Positions 8,101 through 14,947 of a stretch of 30,950 nt of DNA are shown here, in pieces. Both the position numbers and the translations under genes were made by a program. The DNA comes from a bacterium. Its GTDB lineage: Bacteria; Planctomycetota; J058; JAJDCP01. Below the pieces are notes generated by a model. The model saw only the letters and a list, made by a program, of their open reading frames with translations, was not told the DNA's origin and did not search any database. The stretch covers positions 1 through 30,950 of the forward strand of contig JAUIEM010000059.1 in NCBI GenBank assembly GCA_030428695.1. Reading direction: 5' to 3'. Each line of letters starts with the position of its first letter. Position 1 is the stretch's first letter.

Positions 8101-10439
8101 GGCGCGAGGCCCGCCTGCGCGGGCGCCTCGACCGCCGCCAGCACCAGCGCCTGGCTCGCGTCGTAACGCAGGGCGAGCTCGGTGCCCGGGCGGCCGTCGA
8201 GGTCGACCAGCGCGTGCGGCTGGCGGAAGGCGACGATCGTGAGGCGGCGCAGGATCCACAGCGTCGCGAGCAGCTCGCGGCGGAAGCTCTCGCGGCGCGC
8301 GGCCGGCAGACTCTCGAGCACGCCCGGCCGCACGCCGCCATCGGGGCGGGCGAGGCGCATCAAGCAGCGCAGGCCCATCTCCCGCGGATGGACCTCCGGG
8401 GCGAAGGGCGTGCGCGGGGACCAGCGGCCGAAGCTCATCAGCGCCTGCGCGAGCCCGAGCAGCGCCTCGGCCCGCAGCCCCGGGTGCTCGGAGCCGAACG
8501 CGGACAGGGCGCGGTGGTACTGGATCACCGCGCTCTCGAACTCCTCCGCGCGTGTGCGCGGCTGCTGGGCGAGCAGCAGGAAGCCCCGCCCGGAGGCTTC
8601 CGCCCGGGGCTGCGCGGCGAAGGCGCGGGCGACCCAGCTCGAGGCGAGGGCCGGGTCGTCGGCCTGCAGGGCGAGCCAGGCGCGTCGGTAGGCGAAGGCG
8701 GCGATCGGCAGGGTGACCTCGAGGCCCGGCTCCTCCCGCAGGGCGAGCAGCCGCGCGAAGGCCTGCTCGGCCCGCTGGGCGCGCTCGGCCGCGGGCAGCT
8801 CGTCGGTCGCGAGCAGCGCGCGTTCGCGCTCCGCGCTGACGAGCAGGGCCTGCCCCCGCAGGCGGGCCGCGCGCGCGGCGAAGCCCGCCGCGCGCCGGTG
8901 CTGCGCGGGGCGGTGCTGCGCGAGCACCAGGTCGCTCAGCAGCGTGTCGATCTCGTCCCGGTGCTCGTCGACGAAGCCCGCGCAGCGCTCGGCGACGCGC
9001 TCCGGCGCCGTCTCGAGCTCGCGCTCACAGGCGTCGAGCACGGCGACCAGCCCGTACAGGCTCGCGAGGCGCAGCGAGAGGTGCTCCTCGAGCGCCGCCT
9101 GCTGCCGGGCCTCGGTTTCGCGCGCGGCCGCTTCCCCGACCCGGTGGACGATGCCCGCGGTCAGCAGGGCGAGCAGCAGCAGCCCGACCACGGCGCCGAC
9201 CAGCAGCCGGTTCCGACGCAGCCAGCGCCGGGCCCGCTGCAGGGGCGAATAGCGGTGGGCGGCGACCAGCCCCCCGGCGAGGAAGCTCGCGACGTCCGCT
9301 TCCAACGCCGCGACGCTCGGATAGCGCTGCGCCCGGTCGCGGTGCATCGCCTGCTTGACGATCGCCTCGAGCTCGTCGGGCACGTGGCGCTCGGGGGCCC
9401 GCAGGCTCGGCAGCTGCCAGCGGCCCTCGAGCACGGCGGTCAGGCGGTCGGCGTCCTCGTCCGGGTACGGCGAGCGCAGGGTCAGGAGCCGGTAGAGGAT
9501 CGCCCCCAGGCTGAAGACGTCGCTGCGCGCGTCGATCTCATCGACCTTGCCGGCCGCCTGCTCGGGGGACATGTAGGTCAGCGTGCCCTTGATGGTCCCG
9601 TAGCGGGTCTCGGCCCGCCGGCCGTCGGAGTCGAGGGCCGGCTCAGGACCCCCGGCCCCACCCGGCCCGGCCTTGGCGAGGCCCCAGTCCATCACCAGCA
9701 CCTCACCGAACTCGCCGATCATGATGTTCTCGGGCTTGAGGTCGCGGTGCAGGACCCCGCGGGAGTGGGCGTAGGCGACCGCGTCGCAGACCTTGAGGAA
9801 GATCTGCAGCAGGCGCTGCAGCTCTTCCCGCACCCGGGTCCGCAACGCCCCTGCTTCCTCCTCGCCCGCACCGGCCCCGCCCTGGCGGCGCAGCTCGTCG
9901 AGCCGCTGCCAGAGGCTCTTCCCCTTGATCCGCTTCATCACCAGGAAGGGCCGGCCGCCCGCGTCGAAGCACAGCTCGTGGATCGGGACGATGTTCGGAT
10001 GCTGGAGCTGGCCGGTGATCTGGGCCTCGTCGACGAACGCGGAGAGCATCCCGCAGTCCGGCCGCACGGCCTTGATCGCGACCTCGCGCTTGAGCTGGTG
10101 GTCGAGGGCGAGCCAGACCTTGCCCATGCCGCCCTCGCCGATCGTCTCGAGGATCTCGTAGCGCCCCGCCAGCCGCGGCATGTCGTCGACGTCGAGCGCC
10201 TCGACCACGCCGGCGGCGGTCGCCTCGGTGAACGAGAACAGCGCGCTGCCGTGCGACTCTTCCCAGCGCAGCCGCGCGAGCTGCGCCGCGTCCAGGCCGC
10301 GCGCACGCAGCTCGTCGTCGAGGGCGACGGCCTCCTCCGAAGCCAGGCGCGTACGCAGCGCGGCCGCGGTCTCCGCGTCGATCATGCCGAGGCGCTCGGC
10401 CTTGTCGACGAGGGAGGGCTCGGAGGGGTTGTCCGCCAT
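5187..10439 (-). CDS. Membrane-anchored Ser/Thr protein kinase with large FG-GAP/VCBS-containing C-terminal region
   Basis: This 1750-residue protein starts at ATG 10437-10439. A Hanks-type kinase domain spans about residues 94-387: glycine loop GEGGMGKV (101-108), ATP-anchoring Lys123 in VAIK, catalytic HRDLKPEN (231-238), DWG in place of DFG (251-253) and SPEQ in place of APE (291-294). The DWG variant is common in planctomycete kinases. One membrane span lies at about 412-431, preceded by a basic stretch (RARRWLRRNR), which puts the kinase in the cytoplasm and the remaining roughly 1300 residues outside. The outer part begins with a helical, TPR-like region (about 435-740). FG-GAP/VCBS calcium-loop repeats follow, with DLDGDGRRD and DLDGDGSLE at about 853-875 and 918-940 and a weaker one near 745. 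The C-terminal 500 residues are unassigned. A receptor-type kinase reading an extracytoplasmic signal is the likely role; its substrate is unknown. Confidence 0.93.
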   Translation of the reverse strand: MADNPSEPSLVDKAERLGMIDAETAAALRTRLASEEAVALDDELRARGLDAAQLARLRWEESHGSALFSFTEATAAGVVEALDVDDMPRLAGRYEILETIGEGGMGKVWLALDHQLKREVAIKAVRPDCGMLSAFVDEAQITGQLQHPNIVPIHELCFDAGGRPFLVMKRIKGKSLWQRLDELRRQGGAGAGEEEAGALRTRVREELQRLLQIFLKVCDAVAYAHSRGVLHRDLKPENIMIGEFGEVLVMDWGLAKAGPGGAGGPEPALDSDGRRAETRYGTIKGTLTYMSPEQAAGKVDEIDARSDVFSLGAILYRLLTLRSPYPDEDADRLTAVLEGRWQLPSLRAPERHVPDELEAIVKQAMHRDRAQRYPSVAALEADVASFLAGGLVAAHRYSPLQRARRWLRRNRLLVGAVVGLLLLALLTAGIVHRVGEAAARETEARQQAALEEHLSLRLASLYGLVAVLDACERELETAPERVAERCAGFVDEHRDEIDTLLSDLVLAQHRPAQHRRAAGFAARAARLRGQALLVSAERERALLATDELPAAERAQRAEQAFARLLALREEPGLEVTLPIAAFAYRRAWLALQADDPALASSWVARAFAAQPRAEASGRGFLLLAQQPRTRAEEFESAVIQYHRALSAFGSEHPGLRAEALLGLAQALMSFGRWSPRTPFAPEVHPREMGLRCLMRLARPDGGVRPGVLESLPAARRESFRRELLATLWILRRLTIVAFRQPHALVDLDGRPGTELALRYDASQALVLAAVEAPAQAGLAPWELRELARVDLAERLRERGLADTPLGSWQVLELAPGEVGLALFFPGRVLVFADLEGDPPVLDAPVPAGHGSFQLADLDGDGRRDLLLPTGFAVGRLLVWFREPDGSFGPEVDVRQPHPDDAPELQLELGVPGSEVRSAHVADLDGDGSLELILGLGIWNHFSVEIWQLTPGRRFRLRAFERLGNNHVGVLPGPDGELRLATWSWMEEQEAPFFTIRGEEPPPFGYAELRWDGTRLVRLPRAEWIVEVPDDELLFSVYRCQPRDGPSFEIFHGWHGATLVRVPLPGEAPEPVVVHGMHYLLEEASGTWYQHGFLPWIVRFRPAEDADLAAIAEREVPTERWLAGTPDAVAIASFLARFGLPKDAVRVARAALAEGSGQRVALERLILSNLAVDFQRRELWDTLPTIEPHPDLVPNLLARLDDLAWRRPAFAEAAALVWRWASSDALDPFAQRTLSQAAQRFDRLAARFAAPVLDWRGHRVRVAAPPGAGPSAGEEQLAAQLIASPAPFADWASLRFRSRARPDGLAWSARPTGERLAPAPQRAAFAGIPVRLEGGPWRLVMDLELRSLPWSAELCVGLIDPAGLWDGRAGFAAGLRMRCLGGNQVNRLWLRATPFPAGTEGAVADWLIGRPLRVDLMVLPGSQRARLTVSDRATEELLAHFDYSCEAVVPLRGLYLLGIADSIFGEGCELALERLALFGAVRPVAADDPERARLLESFPALRAGSLLARAGLTGDPAPAHEAAALFLAAAERAAEPAVRALLEARAREARFEAALCEGGDFAALLGSDEELLALVRWLLERPQDCDAGVRLWASVGAALRPLLYPGEPAAAIEQSFAEVFAELGSDMRLAELHPALAAVVCGLPGVAPELALEAQLRSWQAATDPVAQGALADAFLARAARTEGPLPAFLQRAQGELLCRALRRADGLALLPPEDPLAVFQARQHQNRLEEEARVRAWIRQAGLRYPALPD

Positions 10440-10629
10440 GGCGATCCCGGGTGGTCGATGCGGCCAGTCTAGCAGACCGCAACGTCAGGATGCGCGGGGG
10501 CGGCACTTCGCGCCGACCACGGAGGAGCGACCGCGTCGATCATCCCCTGGAAAACGCAGGTCTGCACGCCTTGCGCCGACCCCTTGACATGCTCTACCAT
10601 CTGAACATGGCACACGCGAGAGGACCCCG
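10440..10629 (+). promoter_or_regulatory. Divergent intergenic region with TTGACA -35-like box
   Basis: This gap separates the minus-strand kinase gene from the plus-strand solute-binding lipoprotein gene, so it should hold both promoters. On the plus strand a perfect -35 consensus TTGACA occurs at 10584-10589. The hexamers at normal spacing (around 10606-10612) match the -10 consensus poorly, so the promoter assignment is tentative. A purine-rich GAGAGGA (10617-10623) provides the ribosome site for the GTG at 10630. I see no clear operator repeat. Confidence 0.3.
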
Positions 10630-11586
10630 GTGCGCACGACGCTTCCCCTGATCCTGGCGACCGCGCTCGCGGTCGCAGGCTGCAGCGATGCGCCCGCGCC
10701 GGTGGTGCTGCGGGTCTCCATCGACCTGTGGCCGGGGTACTATCCGGGCATCATCGCCCGCGAGCGGGGAATGCTCGACGAGGCGAACGTCGACCTGCAG
10801 ATCAGCGTGCCGGGGAACACCGACCGGATGATGGCCGACTTCGCCGCCGGCCGCTACGACGCGATCTGCGTCGCCCTCGGCGATGCGGTCGACCTCGCGG
10901 CGATGCAGCACGGCATCAAGCTGATCCTGATGTCGGACGAATCCTCGGGTGGCGACGCCCTGCTCGGCGCCCGGCCCTTCCCCGCGGACGGCCTGCCCCC
11001 GGGCGCCCGCATCGGCACGAACATCGGCGGCTTCGGCGAGGTCTTCGTCGACGAGTTCCTCAAGCGCCACGGGATCCGGCCCCGGGATGTCGAGCTCGTC
11101 AACATCGACGCGGCCCAGGTCCCGGCGATGCTGCAGCGCGGCGAGCTCGACGCGGCGCACACCTGGGAGCCCTACGTCACGCAAGCCCTCGAGCAGGGCG
11201 CCGAGCGCTGGTTCGACAGCGCGGACACCCCCGGGCTGATCCCCGATGGGATGGTGGTCCGCGAGGAGGTGCTCCGCGCGCATCCCGAGGCCGTGCGGGC
11301 GCTGGTCCACGCCTGGTTCGAGGCCGCGGCCTGGTGGAAGGCCGAGCCCGAGGCCGGCAACGCCCTCGTCGCCGCGGCGCTCGGCGTCCCACTCCGCGAT
11401 GTGTCCCTCCGGGGGCTCGAGCTGCTCGACGCCGCCGAGAACCGCCGGCGGATGGCGGATCGCGGGCCGACGGGGCTGCCGGCTGTCGTCCAGCGCTACA
11501 CCGACTTCTTCCTCGAGCGGGGGGTGATCGCCCGCGCGGTGTCTCCCGACGCGCTGATCGACGCGAGCTTCCTGCCGGCGGAATGA
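10630..11586 (+). CDS. Solute-binding lipoprotein, NMT1/SsuA/TauA-like (periplasmic binding protein type 2)
   Basis: This 318-residue protein starts at GTG 10630, about 6 nt after GAGAGGA. It has a lipoprotein signal peptide ending in lipobox A-V-A-G-C with Cys17, so it is anchored in a membrane on the periplasmic side. The family signature is clear: an N-terminal strand followed by DLWPGYYPGIIARERGML, then NTDRMMADFAAGRYDA. The middle segment holds IGTNIGGFGEVFVDEFL with GELDAAHTWEPYV. These match binding proteins of the nitrate/taurine/sulfonate/thiamine-precursor ABC group (NMT1/SsuA-like). The true ligand cannot be told from sequence. No ABC permease or ATPase is nearby. Instead a hybrid histidine kinase begins 1 nt after the stop, so this protein probably delivers a ligand to that sensor instead of feeding transport (inference). 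Confidence 0.88.
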   Translation: MRTTLPLILATALAVAGCSDAPAPVVLRVSIDLWPGYYPGIIARERGMLDEANVDLQISVPGNTDRMMADFAAGRYDAICVALGDAVDLAAMQHGIKLILMSDESSGGDALLGARPFPADGLPPGARIGTNIGGFGEVFVDEFLKRHGIRPRDVELVNIDAAQVPAMLQRGELDAAHTWEPYVTQALEQGAERWFDSADTPGLIPDGMVVREEVLRAHPEAVRALVHAWFEAAAWWKAEPEAGNALVAAALGVPLRDVSLRGLELLDAAENRRRMADRGPTGLPAVVQRYTDFFLERGVIARAVSPDALIDASFLPAE

Positions 11587-11587
11587 C

Positions 11588-14197
11588 ATGGCGCAACCGG
11601 ACGGGATTCCCACGCTGACCGGGAAGCTGCTGCGCCTGCTCGCGACCTTCGCGCTGATCCCGACCATCGTCGTCGGGCTCGCCTCGGCATGGATCCTCGG
11701 CACCCGCCTCGAGCGCGAGGCCGACGCGCGCCTGCGCAGCTCCTGCCACGAGGCGCGCGCCCGCGTCGACGACTACCTGCTCGGGCGGCTGATCCTCGCG
11801 CGCATCATCGGCCGCCACGCGACCTTGCGGGCGGCGGCCGGCCAGCCCGCGCGGGCATCGGACCCGACAGTGTCGACCGCGCTGCGCGAGACCGCTCTCG
11901 ACGACCCCGTCAACACGGTGTCCTGCGCCATCGTCTCCCTCGACGGGCGGGTGATCGCCTCGACGCTGGTCGGCGAACGGGACGCGGACGAGGCCCGCGT
12001 GTCCTACCTGCAGCTCTGCCTCGAGGCGGGCGGACCCGTCCTGAGCATCGGCCTCGAGCCAGGGACGGACCGCGCCGCGTACCTGTACGTCGCGAGCCCC
12101 CTGCGGGACGACGACAACCGTCCGGTCGGCGTGCTGCGCTGGAAGCTGTACGCGTCGGTCTTCGACCAGCTCCTCGCCCTCGAGGACGACGCGGCCAGCG
12201 GCGCGGAGCGCGTCCTGCGGGTGCCCGACGGGGCCGTGCTGAGCTGCACCGCCTACGAGCGCGCGCTCGCCCCCGCGCTGCCGACGCTGCCCGCGGAGCG
12301 CTCGACGTGGATTCCCCTCGAGCGCGATCGTTGGCGGGTGATCGCCAGCCCCCTCCGGACGATGCCGTGGCAGGTGCTCACCCTGCAACCGGCAGACTTC
12401 TGGAACCCCGTCGGACGCTGGCTATGGTTCGTCACCCTCGGCACCCTCGCCGCCGTCAGCGCGATCATCGTGCTGGTCAGCCTGCGCGCGGCGCACGCCT
12501 TCAGCCGTCCGATCAACGCGCTGGCCGCGGCGGTCGAGAACCTCGAGCTCGACAGCCTCGAGCTCGGTCCGCTGGCCGCGCGGGACACCTGCGAGACGGT
12601 CCGGCTCGAGCAGGGCTTCCGCGCCGTGCTCGGCCGTCTGCGCACGAGCCGGGCCCAGGAGCAGACCGCGCACGCCGAGCTCGCCGCCGCCCAGCGCCGG
12701 CTCGCGGAGCGGGAGGCCTACTACCGGCAGCTGTTCGACAGCTCGCCGGACGCGATCGCCGTCGTCCACGCGCGCCGCATCACCGACGTCAACGCCCACT
12801 ACCGCGAACGCTTCGGGGAAGGCCCCGCCCTGCCCTTCCCCCGCGACGCCTCCGGCGGGTTGGCCGCCGAGCTCGCGCGCCACCTCGAGCGCGCGGAGCG
12901 CGGCGAGACCCGGCGCTTCGAGCTCGAGCTCCACGACCGCGCGGGCCGGAGCTTCGGCGCCGACGTCCTGCTCGGCCGGATCGGGGCGGAGGCCGACGGC
13001 CAGCTGGTCCTGATCGTGCGCGACGTCACCCGCCGCCGCGAGCTCGAGGACCAGCTCAAGCAGAGCTACAAGATGGACGCGGTCGGACAGCTCGCCGGGG
13101 GCCTCGCCCACGACTTCAACAACATGCTCGGCGTGATCATCCCCGCCGCCGACATGCTCTCGACCCGGGTCGGAGAGGACGGCACGGTGCGGCGCCTGCT
13201 CGACGGCATCCGCCAGGCGGCCGGCCAGGCCGAGAGCCTGACCCAGAAGCTGCTCGCCTTCTCGCGCAAGGGGCGGGTGATCTCGATCCCCGTCGACCTG
13301 CACGCGGTCATCGACGACGTCGTCGGGTTGCTCGAGCGCAGCCTCGACCGGCGCATCGCGATCGAGCGCGAGCACGCCGCCGCCCGGGCGGTGGTCGTCG
13401 GCGACCCGAACCAGCTCGAGGGGGCGCTGCTCAACCTCGGCATCAACGCCCGCGACGCGATGCCCGAGGGCGGCCGGCTGTGCTTCCGCACCGCCCGCCT
13501 GCAGCTCGAGGAGCCGCGCACGATGTCCGGGCACTTCGTGCTCGACACCGGCGCCTACGTCCAGGTCGAGGTGCGCGACACGGGGCGCGGGATCGACCCC
13601 CGCGTCATCGACCGCGTGTTCGAGCCCTTCTTCACCACCAAGGCCCCCGGCAAGGGCACGGGGCTCGGGCTGTCGGCGGTGTTCGGCGCCGTCGAGCAGC
13701 ACCGCGGAGGCATCGAGGTCGAGAGCGGCCCGGAGGGCACGGTCTTCACCATCCTGTTGCCGGCCACCGACGGCACGCCGCCGACGCCGCGGCCGGAGCC
13801 CGTGCCCGCCGACCGCGGCAAGGGACGGATCCTGGTCGTCGACGACGAGGAGATCGTGCGCTACACCACCGCGACGGTGCTCGAGGACCTCGGCTACGAG
13901 GTCCTGACCGCCCAGGACGGGGCCGACGCGGTCGCCCGCTACGCCGCGGAGGGGGACGCGATCGACCTGGTCGTGATCGATCACGTGATGCCGATCCTCA
14001 ACGGCGTCGACGCCGCCGAGCAGATCCGCGCCCTCGACCCCGCCGCCCGCATCGTGCTGTGCTCGGGTTTCACCCGCGAGGCCGCCGTCGCCGACGCCCT
14101 CGGCGGAGGCATCGACGAGTTCCTGCAGAAACCCTTCAAGATCGCCGAGCTCTCCCGCGTCATCGGCAAGCTGCTCGGCACCGACGCCGCGGGCTGA
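11588..14197 (+). CDS. Hybrid sensor histidine kinase (periplasmic sensor, PAS, HisKA, HATPase, receiver)
   Basis: This 869-residue protein starts at ATG 11588, one base after the stop of the binding-protein gene, so the two are probably translationally coupled. Membrane spans at about 14-37 and 279-299 enclose a roughly 240-residue periplasmic domain of Cache-like layout. A HAMP-like linker and coiled coil (about 300-375) lead to a PAS domain from about 377. The phospho-accepting His508 lies in GGLAHDFNNMLG. ATPase motifs follow: N-box NLGINARDAM, G1 DTGRGI, F-box FEPFFTTK and G2 GKGTGLGLS. The C-terminal receiver domain has an acidic pair in VVDDEE, phospho-accepting Asp798 in VVIDHVMP and conserved Lys848 in QKPF. 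All catalytic residues are present. No separate response regulator or DNA-binding gene is adjacent, so the output partner is unknown. Confidence 0.95.
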   Translation: MAQPDGIPTLTGKLLRLLATFALIPTIVVGLASAWILGTRLEREADARLRSSCHEARARVDDYLLGRLILARIIGRHATLRAAAGQPARASDPTVSTALRETALDDPVNTVSCAIVSLDGRVIASTLVGERDADEARVSYLQLCLEAGGPVLSIGLEPGTDRAAYLYVASPLRDDDNRPVGVLRWKLYASVFDQLLALEDDAASGAERVLRVPDGAVLSCTAYERALAPALPTLPAERSTWIPLERDRWRVIASPLRTMPWQVLTLQPADFWNPVGRWLWFVTLGTLAAVSAIIVLVSLRAAHAFSRPINALAAAVENLELDSLELGPLAARDTCETVRLEQGFRAVLGRLRTSRAQEQTAHAELAAAQRRLAEREAYYRQLFDSSPDAIAVVHARRITDVNAHYRERFGEGPALPFPRDASGGLAAELARHLERAERGETRRFELELHDRAGRSFGADVLLGRIGAEADGQLVLIVRDVTRRRELEDQLKQSYKMDAVGQLAGGLAHDFNNMLGVIIPAADMLSTRVGEDGTVRRLLDGIRQAAGQAESLTQKLLAFSRKGRVISIPVDLHAVIDDVVGLLERSLDRRIAIEREHAAARAVVVGDPNQLEGALLNLGINARDAMPEGGRLCFRTARLQLEEPRTMSGHFVLDTGAYVQVEVRDTGRGIDPRVIDRVFEPFFTTKAPGKGTGLGLSAVFGAVEQHRGGIEVESGPEGTVFTILLPATDGTPPTPRPEPVPADRGKGRILVVDDEEIVRYTTATVLEDLGYEVLTAQDGADAVARYAAEGDAIDLVVIDHVMPILNGVDAAEQIRALDPAARIVLCSGFTREAAVADALGGGIDEFLQKPFKIAELSRVIGKLLGTDAAG

Positions 14198-14208
14198 GGG
14201 GCCGGCCC

Positions 14209-14865
14209 CTACGGCTCGGCCGCGTCGAAGTAGTCCGCCGGGTCGACCTCGACCACCCGCCCCGCCTCGAAGCGCACCCGCAGGCGCAGGTCCTTGCGCA
14301 GGGAGCGCGGGTCCTGGGCGGGGTCGAGGCGGCGGAAGCTCCAGACCGCGGCCTCGCCGGCCTGGACCTCGCCGTCGAGGGCCGGGGGCGGGCCGAGGGC
14401 CTGGCGCACCTCGGCGCGGAGCATGCCGGGGCGCACCTGGCCGGCGCGGACGGCCTCGGCCTGCTCCCGGCGCACGACGGGGCGGGGCACGGACGCGGCG
14501 AGGAAGCGGGCGAGCAGGGTGCGGGCGGGCGCCTCGCCGACGCGCTCGAGGCGCAGGTAGTAGCGGCCCTCGAGGTTCTCCCCCCGAGGAGGACCGCTCA
14601 GGTGCAGCTCGATGAAGTGGCCATCGTTGTCGTCGAACACGGTGTCGACGCGCAGCAGGCTGCCGCCGGGCAACACGCTCAGCGGATCGCGCTGGACGGG
14701 CTGGCTGGCGCTGATGAAGGAGCGCTCGCGGGGGTCGAGGCGCAGGTTGCTCGCCGCGTACAGGGTGTCGCCGACGTGGACGGCGAGGACCCCGGTGTTG
14801 CGGGGGGAGGTGACGCAGCCGACGCACAGGGCCAACAGCGAACAGAGCAGGGTGCGCCGGGCCAT
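14209..14865 (-). CDS. Lipoprotein with BamE/SmpA-like C-terminal domain
   Basis: This 218-residue protein has a lipoprotein signal with lipobox C-V-G-C (Cys17). The central part (about 25-125) is mostly beta and unassigned. The C-terminal part fits the SmpA/OmlA/BamE pattern: AGQVRPGMLRAEVRQALGPP, then AVWSFRR, then LRVRFEAGRVVEV. This is the 'G-M-x-x-x-E-V-x-x-x-L-G-x-P ... W-x-Y/F ... V-x-F-x-x-G-x-V' layout. BamE proteins help assemble outer-membrane proteins, but this domain also occurs in unrelated lipoproteins, so no function is claimed. The gene converges on the histidine kinase gene with an 11-bp gap and is divergent from the VWA gene. Confidence 0.72.
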   Translation of the reverse strand: MARRTLLCSLLALCVGCVTSPRNTGVLAVHVGDTLYAASNLRLDPRERSFISASQPVQRDPLSVLPGGSLLRVDTVFDDNDGHFIELHLSGPPRGENLEGRYYLRLERVGEAPARTLLARFLAASVPRPVVRREQAEAVRAGQVRPGMLRAEVRQALGPPPALDGEVQAGEAAVWSFRRLDPAQDPRSLRKDLRLRVRFEAGRVVEVDPADYFDAAEP

Positions 14866-14947
14866 CGTTCCTCCTCGGATGCGCGTTCCGCGCGCTTCAT
14901 CGTTCCGCTATGATAGGGAATTCACTCTCCCGAGCCCAGGTGTGCGC
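14866..14947 (+). promoter_or_regulatory. Divergent promoter region with TATGAT -10 box for the VWA gene
   Basis: This 82-bp gap separates the start of the minus-strand lipoprotein from the start of the VWA gene. On the plus strand TATGAT at 14909-14914 matches the -10 consensus at five of six positions and is the most AT-rich patch locally. The hexamer 17 nt upstream (TTCCGC, 14886-14891) is a poor -35. The spacing to the ATG at 14948 would leave a short 5' leader. Confidence 0.4.

Noticed and set aside
663..10472. Plus-strand open frame of over 3200 codons antisense to the lipoprotein and kinase genes
   Set aside because: Its translation is an Ala/Gly/Arg/Val/Asp mix without domains, and it mirrors codon bias of the two real minus-strand genes. 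Long antisense frames are expected at this GC content.
14612..14947. Upstream extension of the VWA protein by 112 codons
   Set aside because: It would overlap the divergent lipoprotein gene on the other strand and bury a good signal peptide that begins at 14948.
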